A DNA stretch of 64,000 nt from contig CAMVSV010000007.1 in NCBI GenBank assembly GCA_947170265.1, positions 1 to 64,000 of the forward strand, given 5' to 3'. Positions 51,887-60,830 of this stretch are shown here, in pieces. How positions within the stretch are numbered: position 1 is the first letter of the stretch; the number at the start of each line of letters is the position of its first letter. The position numbers were made by a program, and so were the translations under genes. The notes under the pieces are model-generated. The model had not been told where the DNA came from, did no database searches, and saw only the letters and a program-made list of their open reading frames with translations. This DNA comes from an uncultured Prevotella sp. (GTDB lineage Bacteria; Bacteroidota; Bacteroidia; Bacteroidales; Bacteroidaceae).

Positions 51887-53614
51887 TTATAGGTAAGACA
51901 AATACAAGTAGTTGGTTTGGGCTGGATATTCAGCTGCAAGGGTATCAATGTGGTTTACCACGGGTGTGATGCCCAGCGTCTTGCGCCACTTGCGCACAGT
52001 GAGACCAGCCTTCTCCATTTTCATTCTGCTTTCCAGTCCCATGGCGCGTGCAATCTGGAAATCGGAGAAACCATAGACCTTGGCATCGTGAAGCAGTGTT
52101 GCCACTTCAGGTGAATGGAGATATTCGGCAAACTCTGAAGGTTCCATATATTCAGAGATGTCGGAAAGATAGGCAAGTTCCATGAGTTGGGAGTTGATGT
52201 CAACGATGTGCTTCAGCTTCTGCAAGAACCAACGGTCAATCATCGTGAGCTGATGAATCTGTTCTATACTGTAGCCAATGCTCAATGCTTTGGAAACTAC
52301 AAAGATGCGTTTGTCGGTAGGTTCGTGCATGGCGGTATTGATGTTATCTATCTTTATCTCATGGTTGCCCACAAAGCCGTGCATGCCCTGACCTATCATC
52401 CTCAATCCTTTCTGCAATGCCTCCTCAAAAGTGCGACCTATTGCCATCACCTCGCCAACGCTTTTCATCGATGAGCCTAACTGTCTATTCACCCCTTGGA
52501 ACTTGGCAAGGTCCCAACGTGGAATCTTCACCACCACATAGTCGAGAGCTGGCTCGAAGAAGGCACTCGTGGTCTTCGTAACCGAGTTTTTCAAGTCAAA
52601 GAGTCCATATCCGAGACCGAGCTTGGCAGCGACGAACGCCAATGGATAGCCCGTGGCTTTAGATGCCAATGCCGAGGAACGCGACAATCGGGCATTGACC
52701 TCTATCACCCTATAGTCTTCGCTCTGCGGGTCAAGGGCATACTGCACGTTGCACTCTCCCACTATGCCTATATGTCGTATAATCTTTATGGCAAGCTCAC
52801 GCAGTTTGTGATACTCCTTGTTGGAGAGTGTCTGCGAGGGTGCTACCACTATCGACTCACCCGTATGGATGCCCAGTGGGTCGAAGTTCTCCATATTACA
52901 TACGGTGATGCAGTTGTCATAACGGTCGCGCACCACCTCATATTCTATCTCTTTCCAGCCCTTCAGCGACTTTTCCACCAGCACCTGAGGGGAGAACGAG
53001 AATGCCTCTTCAGCCTGGGCAAGCAATTCCTCTTCGTTGTCGCAGAAACCGGAACCCAGACCACCGAGGGCATAGGCGGCACGCAGTATCACGGGAAAGC
53101 CCAATGCCTGTGCAGCCTTCTTTACTTCTTCCACATCAGAGCAAGCCTCGCTCTTGATGGTCTTCACTCCTATCTCGTCAAGACGGCTCACAAACTTGTC
53201 GCGGTCTTCGGTATCGATGATGGCTTGCACTGGAGTGCCGAGCACCTCCACCCCATATTTCTCCAATATGCCTTTCTCATAAAGCTCCACGCCGCAGTTC
53301 AGTGCGGTCTGTCCTCCGAAGCTCAGGAGTATGCCGTCGGGTCTCTCTTTGGCAATGATGCGTTCCACGAACTCTGCCGTTACTGGTTGGAAATACACGG
53401 TGTCGGCAGCAGCCTGCAAGAACTTCGCCGTTTCATCTTTCTGCGAAGTCTGCACGGTGGCTATGTTGGGATTTATGAGCACCGTGTGTATACCCTCTTC
53501 CTTCAGTGCCTTGAGTGCCTGCGCACCACTGTAGTCAAACTCGCCTGCCTGTCCAATCTTCAGGGCTCCGCTGCCAAGCAGCAACACCTTTTTTATGTCT
53601 TTTCTCTCCATCAT
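51887..53614 (-). CDS. Carbamoyl-phosphate synthase large subunit, half-length form
   Basis: The 575 residues match only the first half of CarB. The N-terminal pre-ATP-grasp domain ([20 protein letters not shown]) is followed by the first ATP-grasp domain ([50 protein letters not shown]) and the oligomerisation domain, ending ...[19 protein letters not shown]. The sequence stops where normal enzymes (about 1070 residues) enter the second ATP-grasp domain and the allosteric domain. No remnant follows: the stop is 12 bases before asnB. It resembles the eukaryote-like CPS group. It overlaps carA by ATGA. It may pair with a second half elsewhere, work as a homodimer, or be a paralogue. Confidence 0.85.
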   Translation of the reverse strand: MMERKDIKKVLLLGSGALKIGQAGEFDYSGAQALKALKEEGIHTVLINPNIATVQTSQKDETAKFLQAAADTVYFQPVTAEFVERIIAKERPDGILLSFGGQTALNCGVELYEKGILEKYGVEVLGTPVQAIIDTEDRDKFVSRLDEIGVKTIKSEACSDVEEVKKAAQALGFPVILRAAYALGGLGSGFCDNEEELLAQAEEAFSFSPQVLVEKSLKGWKEIEYEVVRDRYDNCITVCNMENFDPLGIHTGESIVVAPSQTLSNKEYHKLRELAIKIIRHIGIVGECNVQYALDPQSEDYRVIEVNARLSRSSALASKATGYPLAFVAAKLGLGYGLFDLKNSVTKTTSAFFEPALDYVVVKIPRWDLAKFQGVNRQLGSSMKSVGEVMAIGRTFEEALQKGLRMIGQGMHGFVGNHEIKIDNINTAMHEPTDKRIFVVSKALSIGYSIEQIHQLTMIDRWFLQKLKHIVDINSQLMELAYLSDISEYMEPSEFAEYLHSPEVATLLHDAKVYGFSDFQIARAMGLESRMKMEKAGLTVRKWRKTLGITPVVNHIDTLAAEYPAQTNYLYLSYL

Positions 53615-54699
53615 CCTAACATCTTTATAAATTCATCAAACAAAAACTCTGTGTCCACCGGACCCGAGCATGCCTCGGGGTGGAACTGTGCCGACATCCA
53701 AGGGTTGGTCTTGTGGTGTATGCCCTCGTTTGAGCCGTCGTTCATGTTTACGAACAGCGGCTCCCATCCATCGGGCAACGTTGTGTCGTCAACGGCATAT
53801 CCATGGTTTTGCGAGGTGATAAAGCAGCGCGTCGTACCCACCTGCATCACCGGTTGGTTGTGGGAGCGATGACCGTATTTCAGTTTATATGTCTTCGCAC
53901 CGGCAGCTCTTGCCAGTAACTGGTTGCCGAGACAGATGCCCATGCACGGTCGCACCTTCCCGTTGTTGAGGAAGCCTCGGATGTGCTCCACCGTAGTCTC
54001 GCAGCGCTCCGGGTCGCCGGGACCGTTGGCAAGGAAGAGTGCGTCGAAGTCAAGCACGTTGAAGTCATAGTTCCACGGCACTCTCACCACTTCCACGCCT
54101 CGCTTTATGAGGCAGCGTATGATGTTTGCCTTCACGCCGCAGTCCACGAGCACCACTCTTTTTCCTGCTCCCTTGTTATAGGTGACCACCTCCTTGCAGC
54201 TTACTTTCTCCACCCAGTTCACGCTTCCATAGTCTTGGTGGCTGTTGTTCTGTTCTTTCGCGATGCCGGTACCTATTTCTATTCTTCCCATCATCACTCC
54301 ATGCTCCCTGAGCACCATGGTCAGCCTTCGGGTGTCTATGCCAGTTATTGCAGGCACCTTCTCTCTCTGGAGCCATGAGGCGAGCGACTCCTTGGCATTC
54401 CAGTGTGAATACTGCTCGCTGTAGTCAGCCACCACAAGCGCCTTGACATGTATCTTCTCGCTCTCCATGAACAAGGGCAGCCCACTGTCGGCCATTCCAG
54501 TGTCGGGCACACCATAGTTGCCTATCAGCGGAAAGGTCGTAACCAGTATCTGTCCGGCATAGCTGGGGTCGGTAAGGCTCTCGGGATAGCCCGTCATAGC
54601 CGTGTTAAACACCACCTCTCCTGCCGTGTCGGCATCATAGCCGAACGATTTGCCAACGAACACAGTGCCGTCGTTGAGTATCAATCTTGCTTCTCTCAT
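53611..54699 (-). CDS. carA: Carbamoyl-phosphate synthase small subunit
   Basis: This is the glutaminase subunit of 362 residues. The N-terminal CPSase_sm domain ([37 protein letters not shown]) is followed by a class I glutamine amidotransferase domain with the nucleophile in [11 protein letters not shown] and the [11 protein letters not shown] and QNHGYAVD segments. It hydrolyses glutamine and passes ammonia to the large subunit. It follows the purF-like gene by 2 bases and overlaps the half-length carB by ATGA. Confidence 0.95.
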   Translation of the reverse strand: MREARLILNDGTVFVGKSFGYDADTAGEVVFNTAMTGYPESLTDPSYAGQILVTTFPLIGNYGVPDTGMADSGLPLFMESEKIHVKALVVADYSEQYSHWNAKESLASWLQREKVPAITGIDTRRLTMVLREHGVMMGRIEIGTGIAKEQNNSHQDYGSVNWVEKVSCKEVVTYNKGAGKRVVLVDCGVKANIIRCLIKRGVEVVRVPWNYDFNVLDFDALFLANGPGDPERCETTVEHIRGFLNNGKVRPCMGICLGNQLLARAAGAKTYKLKYGHRSHNQPVMQVGTTRCFITSQNHGYAVDDTTLPDGWEPLFVNMNDGSNEGIHHKTNPWMSAQFHPEACSGPVDTEFLFDEFIKMLG

Positions 54700-54701
54700 T
54701 A

Positions 54702-56447
54702 TTATAATTGCATCTTTAATATCTGTTCTACATAATTCACAAATGCCATGTTCACCATACGAATGCCGCCGGGAGTGGGATAACGACCGGTGAAATACCA
54801 GTCGCCGGGGTGGTTCGGACAGGCTTCGTGCAGTCCTTCTATGCTCTGGAACACCAGCTCTATTGGTGCCTGCATACCTTCAGGACATAGCATCTGCACT
54901 ATCTTCTCATTGATTTCCTCCACGGTGAACGGTTCATATATGGCTCTCACATGATTGTCAGCCATGGGGGCTGTCTTGCATCTCCGGTACACGTCGGCCA
55001 TGAGCTGCTGCATGCCCTTCTCCTTTATCAGCGCTATGGCGGCACGGAAGGCGCAAAGCTCCTCAAGCCTCGACATGTCAATGCCATAGTAGTCGGGATA
55101 GCGTATCTGCGGAGAGCTCGACACCATGACAATCTTCTTCGGGTGCAGCCGGTCGAGTATCTTGAATATGCTCTCCTTGAGTGTCGTGCCACGCACTATG
55201 GAGTCGTCAATGATCACGAGGTTATCCTCGTATGGCACGAGCGAGCCGTAGGTTATGTCATATACATGTGCAGCAAGGTCGTTGCGCTCGCTGCCGTCAC
55301 TGATGAAGGTGCGCAGCTTTATGTCTTTCCACACCACCTTCTCTATCCTCACGTCATGATTAAGCTTGCGTATGCCGTCGGTCATGCCGTAGAATGCCAC
55401 CTCGGCGGTGTTGGGAATGTATGAGAACACCGTGTTTGCCACGTCGCCGCCAATGGCTTTCATTATGGCAGGGGTGAGTTGCTCGCCCAGTCGCTTGCGT
55501 TCCAGGTAAATGTCTCTGTCGGAACCTCGGCTGAAATATATTCGTTCAAATGAACATGCCGACATTCTCTTTGCTTCGAGTATCTGCTCCAGACAGCTCT
55601 CGCCGCTCTTCCTCACGATGAGCGACTGTCCGGGCTTCAGCTCCCTAATGTCCTCGGCTTTCAGGTCGAAGGTGGTCTGTATTACCGGACGCTCGGATGC
55701 CAGCACCACCACCTCGTCGTCCTGATACCAGAAGGCGGGACGTATGCCCCACGGGTCGCGCACTGCAAACATCTCGCCCGACCCTGTGAGCCCGCACATG
55801 ACATATCCACCGTCGAAATGCGGCATGGTGGTGGTCAGCACATTTGCCATCTCCACATTATCGTCGATATATCGTGTGATGGCTGTTCCCTCAAGTCCCT
55901 CGCTGCGTGCCTGGGCATAGAGACGTTCCACCTCACGGTCGAGCCTGTGTCCCATAAGCTCAAGGGTGATATATGAGTCGCCATAGATGCGTGGCGACTG
56001 TCCCTGTGCCGTAAGGAACTCAAACACTTCGTCAATGTTGGTCATGTTGAAGTTGCCGCACAGACACAGGTTCTTTGCTCTCCAGTTGTTGCGGCGAAGG
56101 AACGGATGCACATATTGCAGCCCTTTCTTCCCCGTGGTGGAATAGCGCAGATGTCCCATGTAGAGCTGTCCGGCAAACGACCCGTCTATGCGCTTGAAAA
56201 TCTCGGTGATGGCATCCTTACCCTCAGCCTTCTCGCGGAACATATATTCCTCGCCGGGCTCGGCATCCATGTTGACACATGCCACGCCGGCGCCCTCCTG
56301 ACCACGGTTGTGCTGTTTCTCCATCATCAGATATAGTTTGTTGAGTCCGTAGCGCCATGTGCCGTACTTGTGTTCATAATAACTCAGCGGCTTCAGCAAG
56401 CGAATCATCGCCACACCGCACTCATGCTTCAGCTGTTCCATCTTCAC
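54702..56447 (-). CDS. Amidophosphoribosyltransferase-like protein (PurF family, long form)
   Basis: A 9-residue leader precedes Cys10, the likely glutaminase nucleophile after processing (EQLKHECGVAMIRL). The GHLRYSTTG and NFNMTNIDE segments and the PRPP-binding LVIIDDSIVRGTT motif complete the PurF plan. It would make phosphoribosylamine from PRPP and glutamine. Compared with the B. subtilis-type enzyme, the cysteines that bind the iron-sulphur cluster are not visible: YPDYYGID replaces the usual YPCFYGID, and WYFTGRYPTP replaces the CxxCFTGKYP end. The length of 581 residues exceeds the usual 470-500. The start may be 56447 or 56441; it overlaps pyrG by 20-26 bases. Confidence 0.87.
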   Translation of the reverse strand: MKMEQLKHECGVAMIRLLKPLSYYEHKYGTWRYGLNKLYLMMEKQHNRGQEGAGVACVNMDAEPGEEYMFREKAEGKDAITEIFKRIDGSFAGQLYMGHLRYSTTGKKGLQYVHPFLRRNNWRAKNLCLCGNFNMTNIDEVFEFLTAQGQSPRIYGDSYITLELMGHRLDREVERLYAQARSEGLEGTAITRYIDDNVEMANVLTTTMPHFDGGYVMCGLTGSGEMFAVRDPWGIRPAFWYQDDEVVVLASERPVIQTTFDLKAEDIRELKPGQSLIVRKSGESCLEQILEAKRMSACSFERIYFSRGSDRDIYLERKRLGEQLTPAIMKAIGGDVANTVFSYIPNTAEVAFYGMTDGIRKLNHDVRIEKVVWKDIKLRTFISDGSERNDLAAHVYDITYGSLVPYEDNLVIIDDSIVRGTTLKESIFKILDRLHPKKIVMVSSSPQIRYPDYYGIDMSRLEELCAFRAAIALIKEKGMQQLMADVYRRCKTAPMADNHVRAIYEPFTVEEINEKIVQMLCPEGMQAPIELVFQSIEGLHEACPNHPGDWYFTGRYPTPGGIRMVNMAFVNYVEQILKMQL

Positions 56448-58032
56448 ATGCTTTTATAAACGACATAAACAACGGATGGGGATGAAGCACCGTTGATGAA
56501 TATTCCGGATGAAACTGAGTGCCAATGTACCAGCGCAGACTGGGCACCTCCACAATCTCCACGAGGTCGGCATCGGGGTTTACACCCACGCAAGCCATGC
56601 CCTTGGCTTCATACTCAGCCTTATAGCGGTTGTTGAATTCATAGCGGTGGCGGTGGCGCTCGCTGATGTGTGACGTGCCGCCATAAGCCGCAAAGGCAAG
56701 AGAGCCTTCGCGCAGCACGCAGTCATAGGCTCCCAGCCTCATGGTGCCACCCATCTGTGTTATGCTCTTCTGTTCCTCCATCATGTCAATCACGTTGTGG
56801 GGTGTCTCACCATCCATCTCGCTGCTGTTGGCATCCTTATATCCCAGCACGTTTCTTGCAAACTCTATCACCATCATCTGCATGCCCAGACAAATGCCGA
56901 AGGTTGGAATGTCGTTGGTCCTGCCGTATTCTGCTGCAATGACCTTGCCTTCAACACCTCTGCTGCCGAAACCCGGACATATCACCATGCCCGCCATGCC
57001 GTTGAGCTTGGATGCAACGTTTTGGGTTGTTATCTCCTCGCTGTTGACGAAGCATATCTTCACCTTCACATTATTATATATACCTGCAAGGTTTAGGCTC
57101 TCGCGTATGCTCTTGTAGGCATCCTGAAGGTCGTACTTGCCTACAAGGGCCACCTGCACCTCGCGCGTGGCATGGCGTTGTTTCTCCAGAAAAGCGTTCC
57201 AGGGCTTCATTGGCGGTGTCTCGCCCACGGGTATGCCAATCTTCCGGAGTATGGCAGCATCGAGCCCCTGCCGCTGCATGCTCACCGGTACTTCATAGAT
57301 TGACGGCATGTCCTCACTCTGGACCACACACTCCAGGTCTACATTACAAAACGATGCCACCTTCATGCGCAGCGCATTGTCAAGGTGGCGTTCTGTTCTC
57401 AGTACCAGTATGTCGGGCTGTATGCCCATGCCCTGAAGCTCCTTCACAGAGTGCTGGGTAGGCTTGGTCTTCAGTTCACCGGCAGCTCGCAGATAAGGAA
57501 CATAGGTGAGGTGCACACACACGGCATCGCGTCCCAGCTGCCAGCGCAGCTGACGTATGGCTTCCATGAATGGCGCACTCTCAATGTCGCCTATCGTGCC
57601 GCCCACCTCGGTAATCACGAAGTCAAGGTCTTCGTCGAGTCCCTCGCGCAGCATGCGGCGCTTGATCTCGTCGGTCACATGGGGCACCACCTGAATGGTC
57701 TTGCCGAGATAGTCGCCACGACGCTCGCGGTCTATCACTGTCTTGTATATGCGTCCTGTGGTTATTGAGTTGTTGCGGGTGGTGTGAATGCCGGTAAACC
57801 GCTCATAGTGACCAAGGTCAAGGTCTGTCTCCATGCCATCCACCGTTACATAGCACTCGCCATGCTCATAGGGATTGAGAGTTCCCGGGTCAATGTTGAT
57901 GTAAGGGTCAAACTTCTGTATCGTTACCTTATAGCCTCGGGCCTGCAACAGCTTACCTATCGAGGCAGAGATAATGCCCTTGCCCAACGACGAAACTACG
58001 CCTCCCGTAACGAAAATATATTTTTTATCCAT
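56422..58032 (-). CDS. pyrG: CTP synthase
   Basis: The N-terminal synthetase domain (YIFVTGGVVSSLGKGI, QKFDPYINIDPGTLNPYEHG) and the C-terminal glutaminase domain with the nucleophile in FGICLGMQMM and a catalytic HPEYSS are present. It converts UTP to CTP using glutamine. The length of 536 residues is normal. It is the first gene of the amidotransferase operon and lies behind the only clear promoter, at 58056-58087. Confidence 0.96.
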   Translation of the reverse strand: MDKKYIFVTGGVVSSLGKGIISASIGKLLQARGYKVTIQKFDPYINIDPGTLNPYEHGECYVTVDGMETDLDLGHYERFTGIHTTRNNSITTGRIYKTVIDRERRGDYLGKTIQVVPHVTDEIKRRMLREGLDEDLDFVITEVGGTIGDIESAPFMEAIRQLRWQLGRDAVCVHLTYVPYLRAAGELKTKPTQHSVKELQGMGIQPDILVLRTERHLDNALRMKVASFCNVDLECVVQSEDMPSIYEVPVSMQRQGLDAAILRKIGIPVGETPPMKPWNAFLEKQRHATREVQVALVGKYDLQDAYKSIRESLNLAGIYNNVKVKICFVNSEEITTQNVASKLNGMAGMVICPGFGSRGVEGKVIAAEYGRTNDIPTFGICLGMQMMVIEFARNVLGYKDANSSEMDGETPHNVIDMMEEQKSITQMGGTMRLGAYDCVLREGSLAFAAYGGTSHISERHRHRYEFNNRYKAEYEAKGMACVGVNPDADLVEIVEVPSLRWYIGTQFHPEYSSTVLHPHPLFMSFIKACEDGTAEA

Positions 58033-58055
58033 AAAACAACTGTATTTATGGACTG

Positions 58056-58087
58056 CAAAATTACGACATTTTGCTAAACATTACAAA
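58056..58087 (-). promoter_or_regulatory. Promoter of the glutamine-amidotransferase operon
   Basis: On the minus strand TTTG (58087-58084) and TAATTTTG (58063-58056), 20 bases apart, are both perfect. The leader is about 20 bases. Confidence 0.8.
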
Positions 58088-58261
58088 CTTTTACTTACTT
58101 TTTTATAAAAATATTTATCTCAAACTTTCTTTTGTAAAGTTTTATTACACATTTTCTTTCCTTTTGTTTACACTTCTGTCATAAAGACAACCTTTTCCTG
58201 TCATTTTGTAAACAATCCAATTTTTCCAAATTGCATTTCCTTGGTTTCGCTTGGGCAAATT

Positions 58262-58293
58262 AGTTGTGGCGGACTTGCAAACATGCCACAACT
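58262..58293. other. Perfect 9-bp hairpin in the gene-free stretch before the MITE-like repeat
   Basis: AGTTGTGGC (58262-58270) pairs with GCCACAACT (58285-58293). There is no T-run, so it is not a typical terminator. The surrounding DNA (58090-58330) holds no gene that I can support. Confidence 0.5.
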
Positions 58294-58328
58294 GCGTGGC
58301 ATGAGAACCCCCATCTTCGTAAAATTTC

Positions 58329-58608
58329 AATTCCGTGAAACAGTTAACAAATGTGAACGAAAAATATTCTCCGCACACTCGGAAAACGAAAGTGCCACTT
58401 TCACGCTGCGAAAGAGGCTCTTTTACCTTCCAAAAGAGGCTCTTTTGCACGCTAAAAGAGGCTCTTTTAAAATGCCCCTTCCAACAATTTAACAATCAAT
58501 GAGTTACAGAGGCTGTTCACAGAGCCTTCCTAAGTCTTCAAATGTTAAAGAAACTGTCCAAAAATTTATATCCTTTTACATTTGTTTACAAAATGTTTCA
58601 CGGAAAAT
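58329..58608. repeat. MITE-like dispersed repeat, copy B (about 280 bp)
   Basis: It has the same ends as copy A (AATTCCGTGAAACA on the left; TGTTTCACGGAA then AATT on the right). The GTTAACAAATGTGAACG start and the block of AAAAGAGGCTCTTTT palindromes (58385-58470) come in the same order, followed by a similar right half (AAATGTTAAAGAAA). Confidence 0.75.
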
Positions 58609-58684
58609 TTGTAACACTCCCCATCCTTGTTGGCCATGCAGGATAGCACTAATATGTCTGCCACTAAAAAAGTATGGCTTTTTC

Positions 58685-58716
58685 TTTGCCGTTTTGCTTG
58701 TTTATCAGTACCTTTG
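58685..58716 (+). promoter_or_regulatory. Promoter of the TM2-domain gene
   Basis: TTTG (58685-58688) and TACCTTTG (58709-58716), 20 bases apart, match the consensus. Confidence 0.75.
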
Positions 58717-58738
58717 CCTATAATAAACAATATTTGCT

Positions 58739-59116
58739 ATGGCACTAATCACTTGTCCCGAATGCGGAAACACCGTTTCCGACCAAGCTACTTCATGTCC
58801 CCACTGCGGAAAACCACTGAACGCTTTCAGTCAGACCGGCAACTACAACTCAGCTGGCACCAACAACTCATACAGAGGCACACCGTCGGGCAAAGACAGA
58901 GTCACTGCGGGCATACTCGCAATACTCATCGGCAGTCTCGGCGTACACTATTTCTATCTTGGCAAGACCATGCCGGGAATAGTATTCCTGCTATTTTGTT
59001 GCACGGGTATTCCTTCAGTGCTTGCACTCATTCAAGGCATACTGATGCTCACCATGACTGACGAGCAGTTTGACCAGAAATATGTGAGCACCGAGTCATC
59101 GTTCCCGTTGTTCTAA
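58739..59116 (+). CDS. Zinc-ribbon and TM2-domain membrane protein
   Basis: An N-terminal zinc ribbon (CPECG ... CPHCG) and a polar linker are followed by a TM2 domain (about 50-100: KDRVTAGILAILIGSLGVHYFYLGK) with two membrane helices. The function of this common architecture is unknown. The protein is 125 residues long. The gene is monocistronic between a consensus promoter and a hairpin. Confidence 0.85.
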   Translation: MALITCPECGNTVSDQATSCPHCGKPLNAFSQTGNYNSAGTNNSYRGTPSGKDRVTAGILAILIGSLGVHYFYLGKTMPGIVFLLFCCTGIPSVLALIQGILMLTMTDEQFDQKYVSTESSFPLF

Positions 59117-59123
59117 CTAAAAC

Positions 59124-59157
59124 AAGGTGGGAGACAGAGTAATGTGCCTTCCACCTT
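59124..59157 (+). terminator. Candidate terminator
   Basis: AAGGTGGGA (59124-59132) pairs with TTCCACCTT (59149-59157, one G-U pair), followed by A/T-rich sequence. Confidence 0.5.
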
Positions 59158-59245
59158 ATTTATATATAAGAAGTGAGTTTGTTTTCTTTTGAGAACAAGC
59201 ACACTTTGTTTTTTTCACTCGCTTTTCCACAACTCTACAGGCAAT

Positions 59246-60535
59246 ATGGAACATCAGGTGCTGACACTTTTTCAGCTGAATGCCCTTGTGAGCGACATAC
59301 TTGAGCAGGGTATGCCATACAGCTATTGGGTGGAAGCCGAGCTTGCAGAGATACACGAAAGCCGCGGACATGCCTACCTGGATCTCATACAGACCGACGG
59401 CAACGGCACCCAGGGTGCTCCCGTGGCTCGTGCCCAGGCTCGGTGCTGGCGCAACGTGTGGCTTCAGCTCAACCCCTATTTCCAACGCATAACAAGCCAG
59501 CCGCTCCATGCAGGCATGAAGCTCATGCTTCAGGTGCATCCGCAGTTTCATCCCCTCTATGGCTTCTCGTGGATAGTGACCGACATCAATCCCGAGTACA
59601 CCCTGGGCGACATGGCCCGCAAACGCATGGCCATAATTCAGCAGCTCAAGGACGAGGGCGTATACGACCTGCAGAAAGAACTCCCGCTGCCACTCTTCAC
59701 CCAACGCATAGCAATAGTATCGGCAGCGGGTGCCGCCGGATATGGCGACTTCTGCCGGCAGCTCCATGACAACACATACGGCTTCGCCTTCACCACCGAG
59801 CTCTTTGAAGCCACCATGCAGGGTGAACAGGTAGAGAGCACCGTAATCGACGCATTGAACCGCATAAACCTCCGCATCGACGAATTTGACGTGGTGGTGA
59901 TCATTCGTGGTGGTGGCGCCACTGCCGACCTCAGCGGCTTCGACACCCTGCTGCTTGCCGAAAACGTGGCAAACTTTCCGCTGCCGGTAATCACCGGCAT
60001 AGGTCACGACCGCGACGAGAGCATACTCGACATGATCGCCCATACCAGGGTTAAGACACCTACTGCCGCAGCAGCCTTCCTCATTGACCACCTCAGAGAG
60101 GTTGACGAGCGCATAGACTATGCGCGGCAAGCCATAGCGGCATACATAGACAACCGCATGCAGCGGGAGAAGCAACGCTTGGCACAGCTCACACAGCTCA
60201 TACCGTTGCTGCCGCAACAGCGGCTTCTGCGTGCACGCCACCATATAGACCTGTGCAGTCAGCGCATCAATGCTGCCCTTCGCCAGATAATAGACAGCAG
60301 GCAACACAGGCTCAGCACCATAGAGGTGCAGCTCAAAGGCTACGACCCCACCCTCCTGCTCAGGCGAGGCTACAGCATTACCCTGAAAAACGGCAAGGCG
60401 GTGACACACGTCTCGCAGCTTGACAGCGGCGACACCATAGAGACACGGTTGCTTGGCGGAACGGCACTCTCCACGGTGACACATCTCACCCCCGACAACG
60501 AACAAAAGAAACGCAAAAAACAAACAAAGTCATGA
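59246..60535 (+). CDS. xseA: Exodeoxyribonuclease VII large subunit
   Basis: An N-terminal OB-fold (FQLNALVSDILEQGMPYSYW, VEAELAEIHESRGHAYLDL) is followed by the catalytic domain with SAAGAAGYGDFCRQL, VVIIRGGGATADLSGFD and GIGHDRDESILD, then a coiled-coil region and the LLRRGYSITLKNGK end. With XseB it degrades single-stranded DNA from both ends. I chose the ATG at 59246, where the OB-fold begins (429 residues). It overlaps xseB by ATGA. Confidence 0.95.
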   Translation: MEHQVLTLFQLNALVSDILEQGMPYSYWVEAELAEIHESRGHAYLDLIQTDGNGTQGAPVARAQARCWRNVWLQLNPYFQRITSQPLHAGMKLMLQVHPQFHPLYGFSWIVTDINPEYTLGDMARKRMAIIQQLKDEGVYDLQKELPLPLFTQRIAIVSAAGAAGYGDFCRQLHDNTYGFAFTTELFEATMQGEQVESTVIDALNRINLRIDEFDVVVIIRGGGATADLSGFDTLLLAENVANFPLPVITGIGHDRDESILDMIAHTRVKTPTAAAAFLIDHLREVDERIDYARQAIAAYIDNRMQREKQRLAQLTQLIPLLPQQRLLRARHHIDLCSQRINAALRQIIDSRQHRLSTIEVQLKGYDPTLLLRRGYSITLKNGKAVTHVSQLDSGDTIETRLLGGTALSTVTHLTPDNEQKKRKKQTKS

Positions 60536-60708
60536 AATACGAAGAAGCCATACAACAGCTCGAGACCATCGTGAGCAACATGGAAAACGACAGCTACGAC
60601 ATTGACCAGCTCTCGGCAAAGCTCAAGGAAGCACAGAAACTCATAAAGACTTGCCGCGACAAGCTCAGAGCCACAGAAGACGAGCTCAAGAAGGCTGCCG
60701 AGAAATGA
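60532..60708 (+). CDS. xseB: Exodeoxyribonuclease VII small subunit
   Basis: This is a small helical protein of 58 residues (MKYEEAIQQLETIVSNMEND ... LSAKLKEAQKLIKTC) with the typical XseB pattern. Its ATG overlaps the xseA stop codon (ATGA), so it is translated in step with the catalytic subunit, of which several copies bind one XseA. Confidence 0.95.
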   Translation: MKYEEAIQQLETIVSNMENDSYDIDQLSAKLKEAQKLIKTCRDKLRATEDELKKAAEK

Positions 60709-60767
60709 CGATGATGTATGAAAACATCATCAAAAAAGCCTTTTTCCTTAAAAATAAACAAGAATAA

Positions 60768-60798
60768 TTGCACTACTGCGTTAAAATGTATAATTTTG
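60768..60798 (+). promoter_or_regulatory. ilvE promoter
   Basis: TTG (60768-60770) and TAATTTTG (60791-60798), 20 bases apart, match the consensus. Confidence 0.75.
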
Positions 60799-60830
60799 CA
60801 CGCAGTTATAAAACATAATGACAGAATAAG

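Noticed and set aside
59156..60523. 455-codon minus-strand ORF opposite xseA
   Set aside because: It is a long shadow of xseA, which carries all the exonuclease VII motifs.
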